Positions 7,040 to 13,151 of a stretch of 13,171 nt of DNA are shown here, piece by piece. The stretch is from Bacillota bacterium (GTDB lineage: Bacteria; Bacillota; Sulfobacillia; Sulfobacillales; Sulfobacillaceae): NCBI GenBank assembly GCA_023488565.1, contig JAMDDZ010000107.1, forward strand, positions 1 to 13,171, written 5' to 3'. Position numbers and translations under genes: made by a program. The notes below the pieces were generated by a model, which saw only the letters and a list, made by a program, of their open reading frames with translations, was not told where the DNA came from and searched no databases. Every line of letters starts with the position of its first letter. The first letter of the stretch is position 1.

Positions 7040-7102
7040 TTAGTCGGTCTTTCGATATAGGGTACCTAATCGTACGCAAAGAGCATCCTTCATCGGCACC
7101 AC
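7040..7102 (-). CDS. Possible 20-codon ORF or gene-start remnant
   Basis: AAGGAGG (complement of 7111-7117) lies 8 bases before a GTG at 7102. The ORF reads VVPMKDALCVRLGTLYRKTD and then stops. The ribosome site is as good as any in the window, yet the product is only 20 residues and I do not recognise it. It is either a true small protein, a leader peptide, or the 5' end of a gene whose remainder was lost. Confidence 0.25.
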   Translation of the reverse strand: MVPMKDALCVRLGTLYRKTD

Positions 7103-7131
7103 CTTTTCCACCTCCTTCGGGTTCTGCTCAC

Positions 7132-7290
7132 TCAGACGCACGGCAGACCGCAGACCCGACACGCCAGAGGGAAGTCAATCGGGGCTGAGCCAGCCCACTC
7201 ATATTCCAAAAAATGCCGGAATTGATTGGAGTACAAAGCTTTCCATACGAGCACCGGGTGCAATGTTCCCGAATCATTCACTGTTGCCAT
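7132..7290 (-). pseudogene. Possible protein-coding remnant (unknown)
   Basis: The frame from ATG 7290 gives 52 residues rich in aromatic and hydrophobic positions (for example HPVLVWKALYSNQF and HFLEYEWAG). It stays open upstream for about 38 more codons with no start codon. No ribosome site lies before 7290. I do not recognise the product. It may be a fragment of a lost gene, or chance. Confidence 0.2.
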
Positions 7291-7660
7291 GAACTGGGAT
7301 CGAAAACCGACGTTGATCCATGGTAAACAGATCCAGTGTCGCGGAATGTGGTAAGCCTGGCAGCGGTGGGAGCGAGATATTGCACAACAACACGGCCTCC
7401 GTTGTCAGAAATCCCCTGTGATTGATAAATGCCCTCATAGGTAGCGTAAGCCGATAAATGCGGTGACGGGTCGGTCAGACTCGCAGAGATCCGCGTAACG
7501 GGTCGCGCTGGCCATACAACGGAGTCGTTGTTCTATTTGAGAGTTCGCCCGAGGGTTCATGAGAGCAGTGCGATGATGACAATTCCCTGAGTTAAACGAT
7601 ACGCACAACCGGTTACTTAAACCTACACGGGGCGACTATATGCCACAGGCCTGAAACGAG

Positions 7661-7698
7661 CGATACCGGGGGCATGAGGTCATTGCCCGCCGGTATCG
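7661..7698 (-). terminator. Long hairpin downstream of the acyltransferase; possible terminator
   Basis: CGATACCGG (7661-7669) pairs with CCGGTATCG (7690-7698). GGGC (7670-7673) and GCCC (7685-7688) extend the stem past one bulged base. It begins about 50 bases after the stop of the minus-strand acyltransferase, a natural terminator place. The following minus-strand bases (CTCGTTTCAGG) lack a good U-tract, so the terminator call is weak although the hairpin itself is clear. Confidence 0.4.
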
Positions 7699-7749
7699 CA
7701 TCGGAAGTCTTTGGCGACAACAACCCCGGGAATTCCCCCTTCTAATAGA

Positions 7750-8925
7750 CTAGCGGGACACGGAAGCGGATTCTCCCCCATCGCCATTGGGGGGGATGCG
7801 CCGAGGGCTGGGCATAGCGTACCGGGCGATCCATCGCCTGCCACAGCGAATCCCGGGCTGCTCGATAAAGCGGTAGCTCACCATCGATACGCCAAGTGAC
7901 AACGGGAGTAAAACAGCGACACGCAGGAGCAATCCCCTTGTCCCGGTCATGTGCATGTCAGGAACAAACCGCAAGAGGATGGCCTGCAAGATCAGCCAAT
8001 GCCACAAGTACAGGCTATAACTGCGGGTACCCACATATCCCAAGAGACGATTACGGGTGAAAAGACGCACAGCCCAATGCTGATGAAACACCAACCAGAC
8101 TAACAGCCCCAGAGGAAACACCCAGACCAATAATTCCGTTTGTGGATTGGTCCACACTTCATTAGCCAGGGGGAGCGTTAACGCGACCCACAAGAGCACC
8201 CAGAGACCGCTGCGGGGTGTCCACCCACGGCGTTTCCAAATCCACAATCCGATGGCAAACCAGATAAATTGCCGTGGCAAGGACCACAATTGAAACGCAC
8301 CTGTCCACCCCGGCCATTGCGTGAAGGGGAGATGCGTCAAAAACCACGGCCATCCCCACACGAGCGCCAGTCCGATCGCCACCAACCCTTCGGGTCGGAC
8401 ACATGGGATCGCTTTTTGGACAATCCAGGGAAACAGCAGATAAAACGACATTTCGGTCCCAATGGACCACCCGACGCCAATCCATGAATTTTGGTACGCG
8501 GGAATCCAGGCAAAGAGAAAGGACAGGTGGGCGACAAGACTCCCCCAGGTGAACGGATCGTGTGCCATAGCAGGCGGAGCAAACCGCACGTTGCCCTGCG
8601 TGAACAAAGCCGCAACAAGCAACGCGATATAATACAATGGAGCAATTCGCCAAAACCGACGGGCCCAAAAAGCTCGGCGGGACGGGGCAATGCCCTGTTT
8701 AGTGTGCGCGTCCCAACTCAACCCTAACGTCAACGCACTGAGAATAAAAAACAGCCCGACCCCCTCAGCTCCTTGGCCTATAAACCGCATCCACCATCCA
8801 TGGCGCGTAGGTTCGATCAGAAATGCATGGAAAACGAGCACACTCAATCCAGCCACGCCGCGTAACACGTCAAGCCCCAATACCCGGGTTTGCGCGACAG
8901 GCTGTAGTGTAGACGATTTCGGCAA
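7750..8925 (-). CDS. OafA/YrhL-type acyltransferase 3 family membrane protein
   Basis: A 391-residue integral membrane protein with about ten hydrophobic segments. The N-terminus has the family signature LDVLRGVAGLSVLVFH (18-33) with the conserved Arg22 and His33. GVGLFFILSAL (55-65) stands for the usual 'G..gV.lFFvlSGf'. FWARRFWRIAPLYYI (86-100) is the conserved Arg-rich loop before a membrane helix. LGYVGTRSYSLYLWHW late in the protein matches the family's C-terminal 'G..SY.lYL.H'. Such enzymes transfer acyl groups, often acetyl, to cell-surface polysaccharides or peptidoglycan. The start is TTG with GGAGGGG (complement of 8935-8941) nine bases upstream; the first in-frame ATG lies inside the domain. 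It stands alone, with no surface-sugar genes beside it, so the substrate cannot be inferred. Confidence 0.9.
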   Translation of the reverse strand: MPKSSTLQPVAQTRVLGLDVLRGVAGLSVLVFHAFLIEPTRHGWWMRFIGQGAEGVGLFFILSALTLGLSWDAHTKQGIAPSRRAFWARRFWRIAPLYYIALLVAALFTQGNVRFAPPAMAHDPFTWGSLVAHLSFLFAWIPAYQNSWIGVGWSIGTEMSFYLLFPWIVQKAIPCVRPEGLVAIGLALVWGWPWFLTHLPFTQWPGWTGAFQLWSLPRQFIWFAIGLWIWKRRGWTPRSGLWVLLWVALTLPLANEVWTNPQTELLVWVFPLGLLVWLVFHQHWAVRLFTRNRLLGYVGTRSYSLYLWHWLILQAILLRFVPDMHMTGTRGLLLRVAVLLPLSLGVSMVSYRFIEQPGIRCGRRWIARYAMPSPRRIPPNGDGGESASVSR

Positions 8926-8941
8926 AGCGAAGCACCCCTCC

Positions 8942-9473
8942 GTCTCAAGGTATTCGTCTAGGTAAGAGCCTGGAGGGTGAATCTAAACTCCGTGACGGGG
9001 TTTTATGACGTAAGTCCCGGTGACTATTGCGAAAGAGGTATGCCATGGGGTCACATCCTTTCGAACAACTGCGTGGGCTTGCTGGACCTCCTTTCTAATC
9101 ACTTCCTACGGGGCCCTGGAGACCTCCGCATCCACGCCGTCACCTTACCATAGGGCTTTTTGTCGTGCAATCCGATCGCGGGATGTTTTAGCTGATTCTC
9201 AGGCAGTGGTAACAATTTGGTCACAATTTCACACGATATCAAGCAAGACAGGGCACCCCTACATTCGTCAGCAGGAGATGAAGAGATGCCTTTTGCAGTC
9301 CATGACCAAATTCTGCAAACGCTTCGGCAGGGCGCTCGCGACCTGATTCTCCGGCCATAACTGCCCACTGCCAATCTGAGGCATCTCCAGTTGTAATGTC
9401 CGAATAGAAAGAAGTGTCTACGCAAAGATGTTATCGGGATCCCTGGTCGAAGAGATAGCACGATGGCACTTAT
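8942..9473. other. Intergenic stretch before the insertion sequence; no firm gene
   Basis: About 530 bases separate the acyltransferase start from the IS left end. Longer open frames here (a plus-strand one near 9020-9346 and a minus-strand one near 9099-9629) lack ribosome sites and protein-like composition. One 24-codon ORF at 9286 has a good ribosome site and is listed separately. The acyltransferase promoter should lie in 8942-9050 on the minus strand, but I could not pick clear boxes. Confidence 0.45.
9286..9360 (+). CDS. Possible 24-residue ORF, perhaps a transposase N-terminal remnant
   Basis: AGGAG (9273-9277) lies 8 bases before ATG 9286. The product begins MPFAVHDQILQTLRQGARDL and ends ILRP, a plausible amphipathic helix, and then a TAA stops it. 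It is probably the start of a truncated gene or a small protein. It lies about 110 bases before the IS1341-type element. I do not recognise it. Confidence 0.3.
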   Translation: MPFAVHDQILQTLRQGARDLILRP

Positions 9474-9489
9474 CAAACGCGCCGTAAAA

Positions 9490-9510
9490 CCCCTTGCTTT
9501 AGCTACGGGG
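9490..9510 (+). repeat. Left-end hairpin of the IS
   Basis: CCCC (9490-9493) pairs with GGGG (9507-9510), and GC (9496-9497) with GC (9502-9503) around a TTTA loop, with unpaired bases between. Imperfect terminal hairpins of this kind are what TnpA recognises in IS200/IS605 elements. The TTTA loop is the same as in the right-end hairpin. Confidence 0.6.
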
Positions 9511-9545
9511 ATACAAGGCGCTCGTCGTGAGGCGAAAGTTTTGTA

Positions 9546-9574
9546 TTTACACGCTACCTCAATTACTATATAAT
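9546..9574 (+). promoter_or_regulatory. Promoter of the tnpB gene
   Basis: The -35 box TTTACA (9546-9551, one mismatch) and a perfect TATAAT (9569-9574) are 17 bases apart, just before the tnpB ribosome site. The region is AT-rich, unlike its surroundings. Transcription would begin near 9581, about 20 bases before the start codon. Confidence 0.7.
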
Positions 9575-9600
9575 ATCTATATAGAAAGAAGGTGGCGAGT

Positions 9601-10748
9601 GTGTACCTGACACAGAGTAACCAAATCAAGGGACTCGATAAGAACGAATACGAAGCCTTGCGGGAAATGTGCCGGTATGCGAAAAATCTCTATAACGTGG
9701 GTTTGTACTCGATCCGTCAATATTTCTTTGCCGAAGGTCGTTACCTGCGCTACGAATCGAACTATCAAGTGGTGAAGGAGAACGAAAACTACGAATTCCT
9801 CACTATCTGGAGAAAGACGGCTACTTCCCGTTAATTCTCTCGACGAATGCGATTGTCATCAAAGAGGGCTTCTTGCAAGTGCCGATGTCGCACGGATTCA
9901 AGCAGGCGCATCCAGACTTGGAACGTATCAAAATTCCGTTTCCTGTGCGATTGGAAGGCAAGAACATTAAAGAAGTGCGAATCATCCCCGTGGAACGTGC
10001 GCGATTCTTCAAAGTGCAATTCGTCTACGAAGCGTCAGAAGAAGCGCAACCTACTCTATCACCAGATAAGGCACTGGCGATTGATCTGGGTTTAGACAAT
10101 CTTGCGACGTGCGTGAACAGTACGGATGGGTCGTCGTTCATCCTCGACGGAAAATACTTAAAATCCATTAACCATCTATACAACGCGAGAATGGCAAAGT
10201 TACAGTCCATCCTGGACCAGCAAAAGCTCCCGCGATCAGAGCAAATGGCACGTATTACGGTAAATCGTAACAACAGTGTTCACGATTACATGATGAAGGC
10301 GGCAAGATACATCGTGAACTACTGCCTCACTCGTAAGATTAGTACTATCGTCGTAGGTTACAATCCTGATTGGAAACAAGATGCTAACATGGGCAAGCGG
10401 AACAATCAAAACTTTGTACAGATACCCCATGGACAACTTCGTACCCAACTGGAAAACCTGTGCGAACGCTACGGATTGAAGTATGTCGAACAAGAGGAGT
10501 CATACACATCCCAGGTGAGTTTCCTTGACGGCGATGCGATACCAGTCTGGAACGGTACACACCAGGAAGTCACTTTTAACGGAAAACGTGTAAAGCGCGG
10601 ATTGTACCGCACGAAAGATGGTCTCGCACTGAATGCCGACGTGAATGGTGCGGCGAACATCCTGCGCAAAAGTAACCATAGACTCATCAGTGATGAGCGA
10701 GTGGCTAGAGGGCTTTTGGCAAACCCATTGCGAGTAAAGCTGACGTAA
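9601..10748 (+). pseudogene. tnpB: TnpB (RuvC-like RNA-guided nuclease family), frameshifted by internal deletion
   Basis: The start is GTG at 9601 (MYLTQSNQIKGL) behind GAAGGTGG. The first frame runs to KENENY and shortly stops at 9834. The second frame, open from before 9792, continues RIPHYLEKDGYFPL and runs to the stop at 10748. Against my memory of the family, about 40 residues between these two blocks are missing, and the loss is out of frame. Counting from the internal Met at 9873, the RuvC part keeps AIDLGLDN (catalytic Asp71), EQEESYTS (Glu208/209) and NADVNGAANI (Asp256). The usual RuvC-II Glu position reads VVGYNPDWKQ with no Glu, and the C-terminal CxxC zinc finger is absent, both traits of a known TnpB subgroup with rearranged catalytic residues. 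TnpB proteins are RNA-guided DNA nucleases using a right-end RNA. The product is probably inactive. Confidence 0.85.
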
Positions 10749-10796
10749 ATCAGTTCCTCGCAAGAATCCCCCGCCTTTAGGCGTGGGGAGTGTCAA
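10650..10796 (+). ncRNA. Probable omega-RNA (reRNA) region at the IS right end
   Basis: In IS200/IS605 elements the guide RNA of TnpB is made from the 3' end of tnpB through the right end, and the guide begins just outside it. Here the right-end hairpin (10767-10788) and the TGTCAA end are intact, so the RNA could still be made even though tnpB is broken. The guide would begin at 10797 with GTAAGATTGG. The 5' edge is a guess. Confidence 0.4.
10767..10788 (+). repeat. Right-end hairpin of the IS
   Basis: CCCCC-GCC-TTTA-GGC-GTGGGG folds with one mismatch around the TTTA loop, 19 bases after the tnpB stop codon and just before TGTCAA. It is the terminal hairpin typical of this family and probably the 3' scaffold stem of the omega-RNA. 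Confidence 0.75.
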
Positions 10797-10916
10797 GTAA
10801 GATTGGTACAAACTTATCCGTCGAGCTTCAGCCATTATGTTTGCTTTACTACAATGGGTGTCTCCAGTAGCCTGCCCATCAAATTAACAGGCTTTGGGGG
10901 GCGCAGTTAAGCTATC

Positions 10917-11258
10917 CTAAAACACGTGACTGACGTTTGCAATGGCCAGCGGCTTGAGAGATTTTTCAATCGGGGGACACCAAGAACCACGGTCTGACGC
11001 TGCAATTTGGTCGCATGTTTGGAGGAAACGTTGGCCATTAACGACGGTCCCGTGGGGGGGAATAGCTCCGCGACGCATGTGGCGGGTTATCAAATATATG
11101 CCTAAGGCGCCTAAAGCCTGTTGTACTGTCGGATCATCACTGTAGGGCAAGTGAGTAATGCGTAGCGGGTATGATATTAATTGGTAGACGCCAGTTTGCA
11201 CATTAACTAAGATAACCCAAGCGCCTTGTTCCCACGAAACACGATGGACGGCGATCAT
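10917..11258 (-). CDS. Hypothetical protein, 113 residues
   Basis: I do not recognise this protein. The start is ATG with GGAGGAGGAATC upstream, a very strong ribosome site. The first 35 residues look like beta-strands (MIAVHRVSWEQGAWVILVNV, then VYQLISYPLRI). The middle is helical (TVQQALGALGIYLITRHMRR), followed by a loop with two Cys (C82, C94) about 12 apart. It has no signal peptide or membrane segment, and is probably cytoplasmic. It stands alone, facing the IS element at its 3' side, with a Crp/Fnr-type palindrome about 95 bases before its start. A stress or metabolic role under that regulator is possible but only inferred. Confidence 0.65.
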   Translation of the reverse strand: MIAVHRVSWEQGAWVILVNVQTGVYQLISYPLRITHLPYSDDPTVQQALGALGIYLITRHMRRGAIPPHGTVVNGQRFLQTCDQIAASDRGSWCPPIEKSLKPLAIANVSHVF

Positions 11259-11301
11259 TTCTCTGATTCCTCCTCCAAACAGCCTTTATTTGTCAAAGTG
11301 T

Positions 11302-11330
11302 TTTATAAACGCGTGGCACGCATACAGTTT
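11302..11330 (-). promoter_or_regulatory. Possible promoter of the 113-residue hypothetical gene
   Basis: On the minus strand TATAAA (11307-11302) is a fair -10 box. The matching -35 position (AAACTG, 11330-11325) is poor, as expected for an activator-dependent promoter. A palindrome GCGTG-G-CACGC (11311-11321) fills the spacer. Transcription would begin near 11295, putting the centre of the upstream Crp/Fnr-type site near -58. Confidence 0.35.
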
Positions 11331-11344
11331 GTTTGTCTTAGTTT

Positions 11345-11360
11345 AGTGATCGGCATCACA
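11345..11360 (-). promoter_or_regulatory. Crp/Fnr-type palindrome upstream of the hypothetical gene
   Basis: On the minus strand TGTGA-TGCCGA-TCACT matches the Crp consensus TGTGA-N6-TCACA at 9 of 10 key bases. It lies about 95 bases before the 11258 start codon. The regulator could be any Crp/Fnr superfamily member; none is encoded in the window. Confidence 0.5.
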
Positions 11361-11464
11361 AAGGTTTTATCGGATTGATCAAGACTTGTCGCCAAATACC
11401 ATTTTTGGGGTTAGCTTCAACATGTGATCATTTAATGAGGGGACAGGCAGAGGCGCTAAGTGGG

Positions 11465-12013
11465 CTAATGCAGAGTGTATCGTTGCACCCATCCATCAAT
11501 GGACCAACACAATCGGTCCAATTGCGTTTCTTGTTGGGAGAGTAATTCGGACAGGCCCGTTTGAGCCACTCCGATTACATTAGATTGCATATTAATCAGG
11601 GCGCTAAAGCCTCCAGAGTAATAGAGCTGGGCCGCAACCAACAAATCTGGTCGCATCACGGGCTTAACACTTGGTAGTAAATCGCCTGCCGCGTAAGCTC
11701 CGTTAATGCATAGCGCAATGATGTTAGTTGATACCGCCAAGGATGCATTGAGACTTTTGGTGAAGGCTTGAGGATTGGCACGATCATGCCGTAACTGGCG
11801 GTATCCTCTCATATCCTTTTCAGCAAGAATCAGGAATCGTTCAGGGCTGTCCAACACATCAGGATAATCGATACGTGAAATCGCCGCTATTTTTCGCGTT
11901 AAGGCCCCCGCCACGGCAGCAGCCATGGCGCCGGCACTGCCGCCGGCCCATGAAGGACTGGGAAGTTCAGTTCGCTGGAGGAATTCCCCGATAGTCCAAT
12001 CTTTTAATGCCAC
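11465..12013 (-). CDS. Cyclodeaminase/cyclohydrolase (FTCD_C, FchA-like) family protein
   Basis: A 182-residue, mostly helical cytoplasmic protein. The N-terminus DWTIGEFLQRTELPSPSWAG (5-24) followed by GSAGAMAAAVAGALT (25-39) matches the family hallmark 'fl..la...p.PgGGs.aA..galgaaL' of formiminotetrahydrofolate cyclodeaminase and of bacterial methenyl-tetrahydrofolate cyclohydrolase FchA. These act on one-carbon folate intermediates. Two differences stand out: the usual PGGGS is here SWAGGS, and the chain is about 20 residues shorter than typical FchA. The start is GTG with GAGGAG upstream. No other folate or histidine-degradation gene is nearby, so the real substrate is uncertain. Such stand-alone proteins are often annotated only by family. 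Confidence 0.78.
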   Translation of the reverse strand: MALKDWTIGEFLQRTELPSPSWAGGSAGAMAAAVAGALTRKIAAISRIDYPDVLDSPERFLILAEKDMRGYRQLRHDRANPQAFTKSLNASLAVSTNIIALCINGAYAAGDLLPSVKPVMRPDLLVAAQLYYSGGFSALINMQSNVIGVAQTGLSELLSQQETQLDRLCWSIDGWVQRYTLH

Positions 12014-12073
12014 AATTTAGCACTCCTCATTCCCAAATGCTAGGTCTTTTGTTCTCTATTTCCATAAGAACCT

Positions 12074-12087
12074 TTATGACATCATAA
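12074..12087 (-). promoter_or_regulatory. Small palindrome upstream of the cyclodeaminase-family gene
   Basis: TTATGA (12074-12079) and TCATAA (12082-12087) are perfect inverted arms around CA, about 65 bases before the start codon. It may be an operator. It does not fit the Crp-type spacing of the other two sites in this part of the window. Confidence 0.3.
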
Positions 12088-12242
12088 GTGGGACAGCCTC
12101 CTAAAAGCGTTAACAACACCATTATTGCGTCGCAGTATCGAGACCTCCGCCGATAAACTTGGTGATCTACCGCTAACAGTGCTACTCGACCAAAAACTTC
12201 AGAACAAATAGGTAATAATGAAAATTGTGCATTATAATGGCG

Positions 12243-12707
12243 CTATTGACGATCACTCTCTAGTGCATGACCTTCTATTTGCCATTGTAGAAGACCGCCT
12301 TCCAAATAAAAGACCTGCGGGGGGCGGGCACCTAATAGTCCGGCGGCAAACATGCTGCGAATACCTGCTTTACACACAAAAAGCAGATCTCTGGTCTGGG
12401 GAATCTCGGTCATATGGGACCATAATTCGAACACAGGAACATTAACAGACTGTGGAAGCCGCATTTGGCGAAATTCGGAAGGCTCATCCACATCGACGAT
12501 ATGGACTGGCCATCCAGCATCCAACCGTTGGGCTAGGGTATTGACCGACATGATCGTGGCATGGGGAATCACGAGACTGTCAGACAACGTGGTATAGGCT
12601 GCTGCGGCCGTCGTCAACAGATCCTCAGGCGTAACGCCTCGACGTTTTGCTAAAGCGATTGTCCGATGTTCTAAATTCCCTGGCAAATTGACACTATAAT
12701 TACCCAT
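12243..12707 (-). CDS. Rhodanese-like domain protein
   Basis: A 154-residue protein. The N-terminal 50 residues are a helical region of unknown kind (LEHRTIALAKRRGVTPEDLL), followed by a single rhodanese fold. IVDVDEPSEF matches the 'iDvRepeEf' strand, with Asp in place of the usual Arg. VNVPVF follows. The active-site loop FVCKAGIRSM has the sulfur-carrying Cys (about residue 112) in a CKAGIRS ring like the common CrsG.RS. LEGGLLQWQ is the closing 'L.GG...W' motif. Rhodaneses move sulfane sulfur between donors and thiols or cyanide, and are common in sulfur-oxidising acidophiles. ATG 12707 and GTG 12710 are both possible starts behind GGAGGG; I prefer ATG. Its upstream region has a Crp/Fnr-type palindrome. 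It is a monocistronic gene. Confidence 0.85.
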   Translation of the reverse strand: MGNYSVNLPGNLEHRTIALAKRRGVTPEDLLTTAAAAYTTLSDSLVIPHATIMSVNTLAQRLDAGWPVHIVDVDEPSEFRQMRLPQSVNVPVFELWSHMTEIPQTRDLLFVCKAGIRSMFAAGLLGARPPQVFYLEGGLLQWQIEGHALESDRQ

Positions 12708-12821
12708 CACTCTGTTACCCTCCTACATATCACAGAAAAAACTTCGACTCATTCTGTATTAGGCCTTTATCCAAATCCAATTTTTAACGACGTCATCGTA
12801 CTACGAACCGGTTTGTCACAA

Positions 12822-12837
12822 CGTGAGTATTATCACA
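12822..12837 (-). promoter_or_regulatory. Crp/Fnr-type palindrome upstream of the rhodanese gene
   Basis: On the minus strand TGTGA-TAATAC-TCACG matches TGTGA-N6-TCACA at 9 of 10 key bases. It lies about 120 bases before the rhodanese start. It could equally serve a plus-strand gene to its right. The same pattern occurs before the hypothetical gene at 11258. Confidence 0.5.
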
Positions 12838-13007
12838 TTAGGCGCGACAAGCCTGTAAGGTGGGATACACAGGAGATCGCAGTGATTTTACGGATAATAT
12901 TCCCAACATGCTTCTTAAGTTAGCCGTAAGTTCCGTTAGCATGGAAAAATGATTCCCATACGGGATTTTCTGCTTTCCCAAACTATACTGGAGTTCTTTG
13001 GAGGAAC

Positions 13008-13151
13008 ATGTAGGTCACCGAAAATTTTAGCATGGCAAATGCTGACGTGTTGAATGTACGAATTCGCACAAAACAAGGAGATCTAAATACTAGAGCAGCC
13101 TGGCTCGAAAATCTCCCAAAACTCTTTGATCTAGTCTGGGGCTCGCATTGA
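13008..13151 (+). pseudogene. Possible short gene remnant with stop directly after ATG
   Basis: GGAGGAAC is followed at once by ATG TAG. The same frame then stays open as VTENFS and continues from a second ATG (13032) with MANADVLNVRIRTKQGDLNT, ending at a TGA at 13151. The continuing peptide looks protein-like (RAAWLENLPKLFDLVWGSH). I do not recognise it. It may be a nonsense-mutated 5' fragment of a lost gene or a tiny gene starting at 13032. Confidence 0.3.

Larger units (their letters stand above)
6696..7749. other. About 1 kb without a convincing gene; possible decayed DNA
   Basis: No ORF longer than about 62 codons is seen, and none has protein-like features plus a ribosome site. The stretch holds two good inverted repeats (6742-6771 and 7661-7698). 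It also holds a 20-codon minus-strand ORF with an excellent ribosome site (7040-7102) and a stop-free minus-strand stretch ending at 7132. This pattern fits gene remnants and mobile-element debris. An uncharacterised structured RNA cannot be excluded. Confidence 0.45.
9474..10796 (+). mobile_element. IS200/IS605 family, IS1341-type (tnpB-only) insertion sequence
   Basis: The element carries only a tnpB-like gene flanked by imperfect terminal hairpins, without a tnpA transposase, as in IS1341-type elements that need a TnpA supplied elsewhere. The left hairpin (9490-9510) has CCCC/GGGG outer arms and a GC-TTTA-GC tip. The right hairpin (10767-10788) has a GCC-TTTA-GGC tip. The right end is set at TGTCAA (10791-10796), consistent with the TCAA cleavage site known for IS608. 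The left edge near 9474, just after a TTAT, is a guess. The interior is lower in GC than the operon region to its left. Confidence 0.75.

Noticed and set aside
7320..7600. Group II intron ribozyme remnant suggested by the texture of the non-coding sequence
   Set aside because: No domain V sequence and no intron-encoded reverse transcriptase trace are visible; a covariance-model search would be needed to revive it.
9099..9629. 176-codon minus-strand frame across the IS left end
   Set aside because: It crosses the IS boundary, lacks a ribosome site and has a non-protein-like composition.
10869..10893. AGCCTG/CAGGCT hairpin as terminator of the 113-residue hypothetical gene
   Set aside because: It has only a 6-base stem with a 13-base loop and no U-tract on the minus strand.
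12882..12923. 13-residue ORF with AGGAG before a GTG, as a leader peptide
   Set aside because: It is very short, has no attenuator structure behind it and no gene follows.
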